Made by a program: the position numbers and the translations under genes. A stretch of 64,000 nt of DNA from Dyadobacter sediminis (lineage in GTDB: Bacteria; Bacteroidota; Bacteroidia; Cytophagales; Spirosomataceae), in the NCBI RefSeq assembly GCF_005860765.1, contig NZ_VCEI01000028.1, forward strand, positions 1 to 64,000. Reading direction: 5' to 3'. Shown one piece after another: positions 52,786 through 61,997 of the stretch. The notes below the pieces were generated by a model. The model was not told the origin of the DNA, searched no databases, and saw only the letters and a list, made by a program, of their open reading frames with translations. Position 1 is the stretch's first letter. Each line of letters opens with the position of its first letter.

Positions 52786-53601
52786 ATGAAGTTATTCGCA
52801 ATTTCCTTCATGCTGCTGTTCGCCGGTGGCCTCAAAGCGCAGAATAAATCTTCAAAGATTCTTTTTAATGGAAAGGACCTGACGGGCTGGGAAACGTATC
52901 TTGACCGGGCAGACCAGGACGGTAAAGGTTTGCCAATCGGTTTAAATAAAGATCCAAACCAGGTTTTTTCAGTGGTTACCGAGGACGGAAAGCCTGCGAT
53001 ACGCATTTCGGGTGAGACTTTTGGAGCAATCACAACCTTGGATGCTTATCAGAATTATCATTTACGTCTGCATTTTAAGTGGGGAAAGAAAAAGTGGCCT
53101 CCCAAACTCAGTGCGCCACGCGATAGCGGCTTGCTTTTTCACAGCGTTGGTGACTATGGTTCCTCTTTTCTTTGGAAAGAATCTTTTGAATTTCAGGTTC
53201 AGGAAGGGGATTGCGGAGATTATTGGGGCGTATCGGATGTATTGGCCGACATCGAGTCCGAGAAAAATGAAAAAGGGAAGTACATCTACCGTAAAGGTGC
53301 GCCAAAGGTGGTTTTTAAAGACAAGACTCCCGTTGGCAGGTCCTGTCTGAAAAGTATTGACAATGAGCTGAAATTGGGCGATTGGAACACCATTGATCTA
53401 TATTGTTTGGGCGGAACTTCCATTCACGTGATCAATGGCAAGGTGAATATGATACTGACGAACACCCGGCATATCATTGACGGGCGTGAAGAACCTTTGA
53501 CAAAGGGGCAAATACAACTTCAGTCTGAGGGTGCGGAAGTGTTTTACCGGGACCTGACGGTTGAGCCCATCACTGAATTGCCGAAGGATTTGCTAAAATG
53601 A
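52786..53601 (+). CDS. Secreted DUF1080 (3-keto-disaccharide hydrolase-like) protein
   Basis: About 271 residues from ATG 52786 (MKLFAISFMLLFAGGLKAQ, signal peptide); an ATG at 52750 would add 12 residues ahead of the signal. The mature start KILFNGKDLTGWETY is the hallmark of DUF1080. It continues as a concanavalin-like beta sandwich (NYHLRLHFKWG, DSGLLFH, ESFEFQVQEGDCGDYWGVSD, WNTIDLYCLGG, GQIQLQSEGAEVFYRDLTVE). Some family members hydrolyse 3-keto-glycosides; others are only carbohydrate-binding. Which applies here cannot be read from the sequence. It stands alone. Confidence 0.88.
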   Translation: MKLFAISFMLLFAGGLKAQNKSSKILFNGKDLTGWETYLDRADQDGKGLPIGLNKDPNQVFSVVTEDGKPAIRISGETFGAITTLDAYQNYHLRLHFKWGKKKWPPKLSAPRDSGLLFHSVGDYGSSFLWKESFEFQVQEGDCGDYWGVSDVLADIESEKNEKGKYIYRKGAPKVVFKDKTPVGRSCLKSIDNELKLGDWNTIDLYCLGGTSIHVINGKVNMILTNTRHIIDGREEPLTKGQIQLQSEGAEVFYRDLTVEPITELPKDLLK

Positions 53602-53940
53602 ATTGCACTTCACGAGTTTTTAAAAATGTCTGGCTGTAAACCGGCACCTATCTGCAACCTGAGTATAAAGTTTTCATGTTCCGGATCAGAAACTTTTATG
53701 CTCCTGCCATAACTCAACCCTTGGCTGCTTAATGAACGCTTTCTATTTTCTTCTGTCAGCGTTTAAAATAACATACCCGTGTAATCTTATACGCAAACTA
53801 GGAATTCTGAACACTCTCCAGGTACAAAGCTAATAATCTCATTGCAGCAAGATATGCGTCAAAATGCAATCATGCTGACCATTACTCTGTGAATTAATCT
53901 TCTTCTGAACAGCTATTCTTTCTTGTATTCCTGGCAGGGT
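53602..53940. other. Non-coding interval between convergent genes
   Basis: No supported gene and no strong hairpin seen. Confidence 0.35.
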
Positions 53941-55524
53941 TCAGATCATTTTCAGCCGCTCTTCCTCCAGATCAATCTGGAACAACTGCTGGCGAATGAT
54001 TTCTTCGTTAATCATTGGATCTTTGTTCAACTCGGTGAGATATTCCCTTTGTTTTTCAAGTAGTTGAAGAAAAATCAATTTGGTCTTCTGATTCATCCAA
54101 TTATCGTCGGTAGCTTTCGCACGCTCTTCCCACTGTTTCAAAAATTGCTCCATGCCTTCGTGTTCATTGGGCTCGTTGTCGTATTTGCTTTTTAGAAAGA
54201 GGTAGACATGCTGTTTCAAGCCTTGTTTCATTTCCTTTCTGATTAATTCATCCGATTTTTCTTCTATTATTCCTTCAAAAAGCCCCGACCGGGTGATCAG
54301 ATAGGGAAGGGTAAGCCCTTGCACAACAAGCGTTAGAAGTATGACGATAAAAGTAATAAACAAAATAAGGTTACGTTGCGGGAAATCCGTTTCATTGCCA
54401 AGGGTGATGGGGATAGCCAGGGCCGCAGCAAGCGATACAACACCACGCATACCTGTCCAGCCGAGCAGCATTGGCATCATCCATCGTCTGCGATTGGATG
54501 AGGCGCGCGGCATCACGCCGGGACGGAAAAGGTAAGTGGCCAGCAATGCGGCATAAGAACTGATGATCCTTGCTATAACGAGTACACCTGTGATGAGTAC
54601 GCCGGAACCAATGGCGGTATGTAAAGGAATGCCTTTTTCCCGCATACCCTCGACGATTTCAGGAAGTTCCAATCCGATGAGAAGGAATACAGTGCCGTTT
54701 AAAATAAAGACAAAACTTCCCCAGACACTGAAACTCTGGATACGGCTGGTACTGTTCAGGAAAACAAGTCGCCTTGCCGACATAAACAATCCTCCGCTTA
54801 CGACGGCCAGTACGCCTGAACAATGAAATTGTTCGGCCAGCCAATACATGAAATAGGGTTCAATGATAGTCAGGGAAATGTTGGATTGCGCATCAAGCGG
54901 CAGTCGTTTATGCAACTGAACGAATCCCCATGCCAGCAGCAAGCCGATTCCTGTACCACCCACAACCATCCATAAAAAACTCACGGCTGCATCCTGCCAA
55001 ACAAGGTGTCCGGTGCCGACAGCAACTAATGCAAACTGGAAAATAATCAAGGATGAGGCGTCGTTGAGCAGGCTTTCGCCTTCCAGTATCGCTGACGTGG
55101 TTTTTGGTATTTTCACGAATTTGGTAATGGCTCCGGTACTCACCGCGTCTGGCGGCGATACAATCCCTCCCAGTAAAAATCCCAGGGCAAGTGTGAATCC
55201 GGGTATAAAATGGTAGGCAACCACCGCTACTGACATCGCTGTAAAAAAGACGACAAGGAATGCAAAGCTGCCAATGATGCGCCACCATTTTTTCATTTCC
55301 TTAAAAGAGATCGACCAGGAAGCTTCAAAGAGCAAGGGCGGAAGGAAAATGAAAAAAATAAGGTCGGGATCAATCCTTACCATGGGCAATCCCGGAAGAA
55401 AACCAATGAGCAGACCTGCAACGACGAGCAGTATCGGATAAGCAATTTTAAGCTTATTCGCCAGCATGTTCAGTAGTACAATGGCAAATACCATTGCAAG
55501 CAAAAAGGGTAAATAAGTATGCAT
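53941..55524 (-). CDS. Na+/H+ antiporter, CPA1 (NhaP-like) family
   Basis: 527 residues with about 11-12 hydrophobic helices in the first ~410. Signature blocks of CPA1 exchangers are present: FIFLPPLLFEASWSISFKEM, GGIVSPPDAVSTGAI (ion-binding region), LEGESLLNDASSLIIF with the conserved Asn-Asp pair, and GWTGMRGVVSLAAALAIP. The charged C-terminal ~110 residues are a cytoplasmic regulatory tail. It should exchange Na+ (or K+) for H+ in the inner membrane, supporting pH and salt homeostasis. Start ATG 55522-55524 leads directly into the first helix. It is monocistronic. Confidence 0.93.
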   Translation of the reverse strand: MHTYLPFLLAMVFAIVLLNMLANKLKIAYPILLVVAGLLIGFLPGLPMVRIDPDLIFFIFLPPLLFEASWSISFKEMKKWWRIIGSFAFLVVFFTAMSVAVVAYHFIPGFTLALGFLLGGIVSPPDAVSTGAITKFVKIPKTTSAILEGESLLNDASSLIIFQFALVAVGTGHLVWQDAAVSFLWMVVGGTGIGLLLAWGFVQLHKRLPLDAQSNISLTIIEPYFMYWLAEQFHCSGVLAVVSGGLFMSARRLVFLNSTSRIQSFSVWGSFVFILNGTVFLLIGLELPEIVEGMREKGIPLHTAIGSGVLITGVLVIARIISSYAALLATYLFRPGVMPRASSNRRRWMMPMLLGWTGMRGVVSLAAALAIPITLGNETDFPQRNLILFITFIVILLTLVVQGLTLPYLITRSGLFEGIIEEKSDELIRKEMKQGLKQHVYLFLKSKYDNEPNEHEGMEQFLKQWEERAKATDDNWMNQKTKLIFLQLLEKQREYLTELNKDPMINEEIIRQQLFQIDLEEERLKMI

Positions 55525-55812
55525 TACAGGAATGATATAACTAAATACTGATCATAAGTAAGCTTTACGGCCCGGGAATTTAGATTTTTTTGCCTTGCAG
55601 CCGAAGTCTTTTTAATGTGAAGATATGTTTTTTACGAAAATAGCTTATTGTCAGAATACTCAGTGATCAACCCTATGCATAATATCAAGGCAGCATTGTT
55701 ACCACCAGCGAAAATCTACGATCAATCAAGCATAGAGTGTTGCATAAAGCAATCAAATATATTGCAGGTCTGAAAAAGTGTGACTTCCGCAATACTATGA
55801 GAGATCCCTTGC

Positions 55813-56229
55813 TTATGCAAGGGACTTTTCGCGGGCAAGCCGTTGGTACTTCTCAACGGCCACGTCTTTGCCATTTTGGAGTTCCTCCAGCAATCCCGGG
55901 TCGATGACGGTCGGGCAATGCTTGGCTCCCCACAGAATGAGCTCTATGATAATCGGGACAGTGTCAACTCCTTTTTCCGTCAGGCGATAGGTGAATTTCG
56001 ATTTCTTATCTGCAGCCACGGCCTTGGTTAAGATGCCTTGCGATTCCAGAATCACTAGCCGGTCGGCCAGAATGTTGGTCGCCATTTTTTCTGCTGACTG
56101 CAGAAATTGCCCGTAAGTACACTTCCCTGCGAACACCATATCCCGCAGAATGAGCAGGGTCCACTTATCTCCCAGCACGTCAAGTGATGTGCTGATCGGG
56201 CAGGTAGAACGCTGTTTTAGCTCTTTCAT
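55813..56229 (-). CDS. HxlR-family transcriptional regulator
   Basis: About 138 residues from ATG 56227-56229 (MKELKQRSTCPISTSLDVLG). The upstream ATG at 56259 falls inside a palindromic operator, so the inner start is preferred. The winged helix is standard for the family: CPISTSLDVLGDKWTLLILR, then DMVFAGKCTYGQFLQSAEKM, TNILADRLVILESQGIL and FTYRLTEKGVDTVPIIIELI. HxlR/MarR-like proteins of this kind usually repress a divergent oxidoreductase gene and are released by electrophiles or oxidants, often through the conserved Cys. The divergent NmrA-like gene and two operator sites between them fit this. Confidence 0.92.
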   Translation of the reverse strand: MKELKQRSTCPISTSLDVLGDKWTLLILRDMVFAGKCTYGQFLQSAEKMATNILADRLVILESQGILTKAVAADKKSKFTYRLTEKGVDTVPIIIELILWGAKHCPTVIDPGLLEELQNGKDVAVEKYQRLAREKSLA

Positions 56230-56244
56230 GGAAAATTTATTTTT

Positions 56245-56261
56245 ACTTGCATTTCGCAAGT
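56245..56261. promoter_or_regulatory. HxlR operator, proximal site
   Basis: ACTTGC-ATTTC-GCAAGT, a perfect 6+6 palindrome with a five-base spacer. Identical half-sites recur at 56280-56296, 35 bases away. It lies just upstream of the hxlR start, so autorepression is likely. Confidence 0.85.
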
Positions 56262-56279
56262 ATTATTATTTATCTTTAC

Positions 56280-56296
56280 ACTTGCAAATTGCAAGT
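56280..56296. promoter_or_regulatory. HxlR operator, distal site
   Basis: ACTTGC-AAATT-GCAAGT, the same perfect palindrome 28 bases upstream of the NmrA-like start. Together the two sites lie in the 94-base divergent promoter region. Confidence 0.85.
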
Positions 56297-56323
56297 AAAT
56301 ATACTGATTTTATTTCTTTTATC

Positions 56324-57187
56324 ATGATCTTAGTAACTGGAGCCACCGGTGGATTAGGCCACCAAACCATTGAATCTTTGCTCACTACCGTCCCGGCTGC
56401 CGAAATTGCCGTCCTGGTGCGCGACGTCAGCAAAGCCACGGATCTTGTAAGTCAGGGTGTAGACGTCCGGCAAGCGGACTACTTGGACTATCCTTCGCTG
56501 GTACAAGCTTTTCGGGGCATCGAGAAAGTGCTGCTGGTTTCCGCCGTGGCATTTACCGACCGGGTGCACCAGCACCAAAATGTTATTGATGCTGCGAGGG
56601 AAGCCGGAGTAAAGCACCTTTTCTATACCAGCATCCAGCGCAGTACCGATTTTGTGATGCAGGAAGTTACGGAAAGCGACCTGACAACTGAAGCCTACCT
56701 CAAAGAGTCCGGACTGGTATATACCATTCTCAAAAACGGTTTTTACTTTGAAGGCCTTGGATACCTGATTGGAAGCGAGGTGCCGAATGCGGAGATTCTT
56801 TTTCCGGCGGGAGAAGGCAGGATCGCTTTTGTCAAGCGGGCAGAGCTGGCTGCTGTCACGGCTGCCTTACTGACCAGTGAAGGGCATGACAATCAAGAGT
56901 ATACGCTATCCGGGAGTGAAGCCTATTCGTTTCACGACATTGCCAAGGAATTTACTGCATTGGCAGGCCGGCCTATCGTATACAAAAACAGCGAATTGGC
57001 ACCTTACATTGAACAAAAAGTAGCTACGGGCTTTCCCGAAATCGTTGCCAACTTCCTTGGCCAGTGGGGTGCGGCCGCCGAACACGGCATGCTGGCCGGA
57101 ACGCATGATACTGTCGAGCGTTTGTTGGGCCGTAGGCCAACTTCGCTGCGGGAGTACCTGAAAGCGACTTACTTTCCAGGTATCTGA
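56324..57187 (+). CDS. NmrA-like NAD(P)-binding oxidoreductase (QOR2-type SDR)
   Basis: 287 residues from ATG 56324 (MILVTGATGGLGHQTIESLL); an open frame back to 56150 crosses the operators and is rejected. The N-terminal GATGGLG is the dinucleotide-binding loop of atypical SDRs. Further family features are VLVRD (NADP-type contact), ADYLDYPSLVQAFRGIEKVLLV and GVKHLFYTSIQRS. The closest known theme is NAD(P)H:quinone oxidoreductase 2 of E. coli, which is likewise divergent from a regulator. The catalytic Tyr-Lys pair of classical SDRs is absent, as usual for this group. Likely repressed by the neighbouring HxlR protein. Confidence 0.9.
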   Translation: MILVTGATGGLGHQTIESLLTTVPAAEIAVLVRDVSKATDLVSQGVDVRQADYLDYPSLVQAFRGIEKVLLVSAVAFTDRVHQHQNVIDAAREAGVKHLFYTSIQRSTDFVMQEVTESDLTTEAYLKESGLVYTILKNGFYFEGLGYLIGSEVPNAEILFPAGEGRIAFVKRAELAAVTAALLTSEGHDNQEYTLSGSEAYSFHDIAKEFTALAGRPIVYKNSELAPYIEQKVATGFPEIVANFLGQWGAAAEHGMLAGTHDTVERLLGRRPTSLREYLKATYFPGI

Positions 57188-57639
57188 CCGCTTGTAGTGG
57201 CCCATCACTGCGTGTATCAATACAGCTAGTCTAGTTTTTAGCTTACGCCGTTGCCAAGGCATCTGACTTCATATTTCGTGATTTGCTGCGACTGGTCTAT
57301 AAGTCTGTTAGTTTTTAGTTATTATAAACTTGGAACTTCACCCCGGCAACATCGCAGTTGCCACTGCCAAAAGACACCGGAATTTTTGTCTATCGGATCA
57401 GGTCAGAAATGTAAAATTCCCGATCAATAGGGAAATCGCTGAACTACCTGCCGGAACATGCTCGCTGCTCATTTTGCATATGTATACGGTGTCTGATATC
57501 TACCGATAAATAAGTTTCAAAATAATAGTTATGAACTGTAAGTATTATTTTATATTGGCTGTCTCTAGCAATCCTTTGCAGCTTGAAACACCGAAGTCTC
57601 AAAGGAGTAAAGAGTCCGTGCAAAATTTAATCTTAACTT
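57188..57639. other. Non-coding interval with the second copy of a long-range repeat
   Basis: No supported gene. The stretch 57348-57387 resembles 48954-48993. Read on the minus strand, both spell similar short peptides (PVSFGSGNCDVAGVK and PVVFGRGNCDFANVK), hinting at decayed ends of one gene family. Confidence 0.4.
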
Positions 57640-58065
57640 ATGTCAGTTTCAGGACCCATATTAATAGTAGAAGACGACAAAGACGATCAGTTTATTACCC
57701 TGGAAGCTTTGAGAGAGTTGGGAGTTAATAATCAAGTACTTTTTTTTGAAAATGGACCACAGGTAATACAGTATTTTAGCTCGACTACCGAACAGGCTTT
57801 CCTGATACTTTGTGATGTAAATCTGCCATTAATGAACGGCATAGAACTCAGAGATTACATTGACAGTTCTCCCGAACTGAAGAAGAAAGCCATACCGTTT
57901 GTCTATTTTACAACATCCGGGAGTGCTGTGATGGTGAATGAGGCATATAAAGGCTCTATTCAGGGATATTTTCAAAAGCCTCAGAATTACGGTGAACTGA
58001 AAGGCCGGTTATCGTCCATAATCGAGTACTGGAAATCCTGTTTACATCCCAATACGTTCAGATAA
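57640..58065 (+). CDS. Stand-alone response regulator (receiver domain only)
   Basis: 141 residues, a single REC domain. Acidic pocket ILIVEDDKDD (Asp at 11-12), phosphoacceptor Asp in LCDVNLPLMNG, Thr in FVYFTTSG and Lys in YFQKPQ are all present. There is no output domain. Proteins of this kind in Bacteroidota often relay phosphate from hybrid kinases; a link to the kinase at 49880 is possible but unsupported by distance. Start ATG 57640 leads at once into the first strand. Confidence 0.9.
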   Translation: MSVSGPILIVEDDKDDQFITLEALRELGVNNQVLFFENGPQVIQYFSSTTEQAFLILCDVNLPLMNGIELRDYIDSSPELKKKAIPFVYFTTSGSAVMVNEAYKGSIQGYFQKPQNYGELKGRLSSIIEYWKSCLHPNTFR

Positions 58066-58506
58066 CATCTGCATCAATAAAGTACACATCATGAAGATAT
58101 CAATACAGAACAGACCCGGTAAGCCATCTATATACAGATTAAACGGAAGGAAAACTTCTGCTGAATCCGTTTGCAGTTAATGTAAATGTTTTTAACACTT
58201 CAGAGCTCTTTACCGGAAAAATGCATGCATTATGTAAAGATGTGAAAAGAAGTGTTAAACGAAATATATGGTATGAATATCAGAAAAGGCTATGTGCCGG
58301 ATAGGAAGTATGTTGTGAAATGTGCCAAGTATAACGGAAACCTGGATGGAAAGATACTTGTGAAATGAGGTTTTGAAAACGGCATCCGGTGATTTAGACC
58401 GAATGCCGGCGATTTGGATATCTGCAATCCGCAGGATGTTGTAATTTGAAGCAAATTGAAAGCTGCCTTTGAAGTGGCATATTTACTTGGAGCAAGTCCT
58501 GAAATG
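58066..58506. other. Non-coding interval between convergent genes
   Basis: No supported gene. Several short frames lack protein character. Confidence 0.35.
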
Positions 58507-60144
58507 TTACTTCGCAAGCTGCAAATCTGCTATACTTTTGATCCGGTTTCGTTCCAGAAAAGCATCAATGGTTTCAAAATGCTCGATCACGCGCTTGTCT
58601 TTGAACTCAAAGACTTTTTGGGACAGGCCCTGCAAAAAATCACGATCGTGAGAGACCAGCACCAGCGTTCCGTCAAAGTTTCTGAGTGCTTCTTTCAAAA
58701 CATCCTTCGACTTTAAGTCCAAATGGTTGGTAGGCTCATCGAGAATCAGCAGGTTTACAGGTTCCAGAAGCAGCTTCACCATGGCAAGGCGCGTTTTTTC
58801 TCCACCCGACAATACACTTACTTTCTTGTCAATGTCTTCACCCTGAAACATGAAGGCTCCCAGAATATTCTTGATCTGGGTTCTTACGTCTCCTTCTGCA
58901 ACTTCGTCCACCGTCTGGAAAATAGTGAGGTTGGGATCCAGTAACGATGCCTGGTTCTGTGCAAAATAGCCGACCTTCACATTGTGTCCAAGCTGGCAGG
59001 TTCCGTCCACATCGATCTGGCCCATGATGGCTTTGATCATCGTAGATTTACCTTCACCATTCCGGCCTACAAACGACACCTTTTCGCCTCTTGAAATGGT
59101 CATGCTTGCATTTTTGAACACAACCTGATCCCCGTAGGATTTTGATACATCTTTTACAGTAACCGGATAGTCACCCGACCGTGGCGAAGGTGGAAAGCGA
59201 AGTTTCAGAGCTGAATTATCGATTTCATCAATTTCAATGATTTCCAGTTTTTCCAGCATGCGTTCGCGCGAAGAAACCTGATTGGTTTTGGAGTACGTGC
59301 CGCGAAAGCGTTCGATAAATTGCATATTATCGGCAATCATTTTCTGCTGTTCCTGATACGCCTTGATCTGATGTGCCCTGCGCTCTTCGCGCAATATCAG
59401 GTAATGCGAATAGTTTGCCTTGTAGTCATAAATCCGGCCCATGGTTACTTCAATCGTACGGTTGGTGATATTGTCGATGAAGGCACGGTCGTGAGAAATC
59501 ACCATTACGGCATTTGATTTATTCACCAGAAAATCTTCCAGCCAGATTACAGATTCGATGTCGATATGGTTTGTCGGCTCATCCAGCAAAATCAGATCCG
59601 GCTTTTGCAGAAGTATTTTGGCAAGTTCAATGCGCATACGCCATCCGCCGCTGAATTCCTTGGTTTGCCGATGGAAATCTTCCGGCCTGAATCCCAAACC
59701 TTTCAACGCTTTTTCAACCTCCGCGTCATAATTGACTTCTTCAAGCTGGTAGTATTTGTCACCCAGTTCGGTAACCTGTTCGATGATGGCCATGTATTCA
59801 TCGCTTTCATAATCCGTACGGGTTTCGAGTTCAAGGTTCAGCTTTTCCATTTCGGTACGCATTTCAAAAACCTGTTTGAACGCTTTGGCCGCTTCTTCAA
59901 AAACGGTACAATTGTCTTCTGTAAGTAAATGTTGCGGCAAATAAGCAATGATAGCATCTTTGGGTGCACGTACATGGCCGCGATTGGCTTTTTGTTCACC
60001 GGCAATAATCTTCATCATGGTGGATTTTCCCGCTCCGTTCTTACCCATAAGGGCAATTTTATCAGTAGGATTAATCACGAAGGAAACTTCGCTAAAAAGG
60101 ACAGAACCGCTGAATTCAACGGCCAAATTTTCAACTGTAATCAT
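58507..60144 (-). CDS. ABC-F family ATPase (translation factor/resistance type)
   Basis: 545 residues, two ABC domains in one chain and no membrane segments. Domain 1: Walker A GKNGAGKST, signature FSGGWRMRIELAKILLQKPD, Walker B LILLDEPTNHID. Linker with the P-site-tRNA interaction motif region (REERRAHQIKAYQEQQKMIA, then FIERFRGTYSKTNQVSSRER). Domain 2: GRNGEGKST, LSGGEKTRLAMVKLLLEP, LLILDEPTNHLD. ABC-F proteins bind the ribosomal E site and relieve stalling; close relatives are of the YbiT/EttA-like general type rather than known antibiotic-resistance members. It is monocistronic. Confidence 0.93.
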   Translation of the reverse strand: MITVENLAVEFSGSVLFSEVSFVINPTDKIALMGKNGAGKSTMMKIIAGEQKANRGHVRAPKDAIIAYLPQHLLTEDNCTVFEEAAKAFKQVFEMRTEMEKLNLELETRTDYESDEYMAIIEQVTELGDKYYQLEEVNYDAEVEKALKGLGFRPEDFHRQTKEFSGGWRMRIELAKILLQKPDLILLDEPTNHIDIESVIWLEDFLVNKSNAVMVISHDRAFIDNITNRTIEVTMGRIYDYKANYSHYLILREERRAHQIKAYQEQQKMIADNMQFIERFRGTYSKTNQVSSRERMLEKLEIIEIDEIDNSALKLRFPPSPRSGDYPVTVKDVSKSYGDQVVFKNASMTISRGEKVSFVGRNGEGKSTMIKAIMGQIDVDGTCQLGHNVKVGYFAQNQASLLDPNLTIFQTVDEVAEGDVRTQIKNILGAFMFQGEDIDKKVSVLSGGEKTRLAMVKLLLEPVNLLILDEPTNHLDLKSKDVLKEALRNFDGTLVLVSHDRDFLQGLSQKVFEFKDKRVIEHFETIDAFLERNRIKSIADLQLAK

Positions 60145-60291
60145 CGTCTCATTTTTTGAAGCCGCAAAGGTACGATGATACGATTGAAAGAATGAAAAAA
60201 GTCATTGAACCAATTGTTGACTGAGGGCGTAATCAAGTAGGGACATTGTGTCCTAATCTAACTACTTTACAAGCAAGTAAACAACAAAATC

Positions 60292-60540
60292 ATGGACTTA
60301 CGTACGACATTATCGGTCAATGAGAGCTTTATGGAAATGCTGACAGATTGCAAAAACCGCGGAGCAAAAGCAGAAATGATTCTGGACATCAACGGACTGG
60401 AACGGGCTGAGGGAATAATAAAGCAAATTTACCCTAATGACCCAAATCCCTACATCGAATTACAGGATGGCAGAACGATTGTAGAAAAAACAATTATCGC
60501 CCTCAATGGCCTTTTCAGGCCTGAGTATTCCGGATGCTAA
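60292..60540 (+). CDS. Small conserved hypothetical protein
   Basis: 82 residues: MDLRTTLSVNESFMEMLTDC, then a short beta-rich part KAEMILDINGLERAEGIIKQ and a helix-turn ending GLFRPEYSGC. It is charged, with no signal or membrane segment. The IELQDGRTIVEKTIIALNGL stretch looks like a small beta-barrel or Rho-like fold, not assignable. It is divergent from the ABC-F gene by 147 bases. Confidence 0.65.
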   Translation: MDLRTTLSVNESFMEMLTDCKNRGAKAEMILDINGLERAEGIIKQIYPNDPNPYIELQDGRTIVEKTIIALNGLFRPEYSGC

Positions 60541-61256
60541 CAGCTATGCGGCTGGATCAGAAACTTGAAGTTGGCAATACGGCAGAATCCGGTATAACAA
60601 AATTGCCATGCAGTAACTTAGGTATTGATTGGCAACCAATCGAGTTTATATCTGATGTGGTATTTGATACATTATTTTTATTGTATAAATACTATGTTGG
60701 ATATGGTATTTAAAACTTCTGCTGCAAAGCTATTCTGCCATTATTCATTAGTTTTTAAAAATATTGTAGGAATTGTCCTGTCGATTAATAATTTCCTTAC
60801 CCTGACAATTTTGTAATATCTGCTATTGTCAGCTCGCTTTTACTGCTTTCTTCCCAAGGTCTTTATACACCAATTAAGAGACGTTGTTTTAAATTACTAT
60901 GCTTTTGCCGCCGTTTGATAATGCAAGCTGGCTACAGGCTAAATGGAGAACTGTAATTCATGAAGTTCTTGTAAACTTTGGTTCTACTAAAGTGTACATA
61001 AAATTGCCATTGATAATAATGAATAATTTTAAAAATAGTAATTCATTCAAGCCTGACACTGATTGCTTGTTCGGCAATGTTTTCATAAGGCGCTGCTCTG
61101 GCGATAATGCAAATGCAAATGCAAAAACATTCCATTTGGGAGTTGTGGAGCAATATTAGTCTGCGATTAATGTCTTCATAAATGCATCAGCCATCAGCAA
61201 ATAAAAATAATGAGCAGGATATGTAATTTCTTAAATGTTCTTAGAGCTTCAAAAGC
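60541..61256. other. Non-coding interval
   Basis: About 700 AT-rich bases. An 86-codon frame at 60899 shows no protein character. A short run of ATGCAA repeats lies near 61108. No gene is supported. Confidence 0.4.
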
Positions 61257-61997
61257 ATGAACAATCTTACTGACAGGCAATTTTGGCTAAACTATTGGGA
61301 AAATAAGACGGGGCTTATTTTTAAAATTCCCAATAATTACCCTTTCTTGTCTTTACTGCAGAAGCTTATGGATCATAACAAAATTGAATCACTTCTTGAA
61401 ATAGGAGGCTTTCTCGGCTATTACTCAGCTTGGATAAGAAAGAAAGTGTCAATTGTGGTTACGTTACTGAATTTTGTAATATATCGGCAGCTTGTACATC
61501 AGCTGGAAGCAGCTAATAACATTAAAAAAGGTGAAATCGATATTTTAGAAACAGACCTGTTCAAATACAGTTCTAACAAAAAAAATGATTTGGTGATGTC
61601 TAATGAACTAATTGAGCATTACAAAAATAAAGACATTATTAACGAGCATATTTCCTTGCTTTCAGACCAAGGTATATTATTTATCACTTTGCCAAACTTT
61701 CGTGGGCTTAACAAATGGTTTCAAAGAAGTTTTGATCAAGATGATTACTATAAGCACTTTGTTTAATGTATGGATCTCGAGTATCTGAGAAATATATGTA
61801 ATCAGCTGGGGTTAAAGAATATTCAAATTTATTATACCGACCGATTTATGTTGTGGCTAGAAAATAAAAAGAAACAACCGCTATATATGCGTTTATTCTT
61901 TACCGTGACTTGGTTTGTACTAAAAATAACTATCAGATTTTTTCCTTTTGAAAGTAAAGCACTATCTCCTTACATTATTATTACGGCGTATATATGA
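61257..61997 (+). pseudogene. SAM-dependent methyltransferase interrupted by one in-frame stop
   Basis: The frame runs 169 codons to a TAA at 61764-61766 and continues in the same phase for 76 more codons to 61997. Together they make about 245 residues. The first part has the class I signature LLEIGGFLGYYSAWI, a second motif (LETDLF) and MSNELIEHYKN. The second part (MDLEYLRNICNQLGLKNIQI) fits the usual C-terminal helix and strand of the same fold. A single nonsense change explains the split. The TGA of the second part overlaps the ATG of the glycosyltransferase. Likely a cell-surface polysaccharide modification gene, judged by its partner. Confidence 0.75.

Noticed and set aside
60899-61159. 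Open frame of 86 codons
   Set aside because: Composition looks non-coding, with no fold or family resemblance and runs of ATGCAA in the same stretch.
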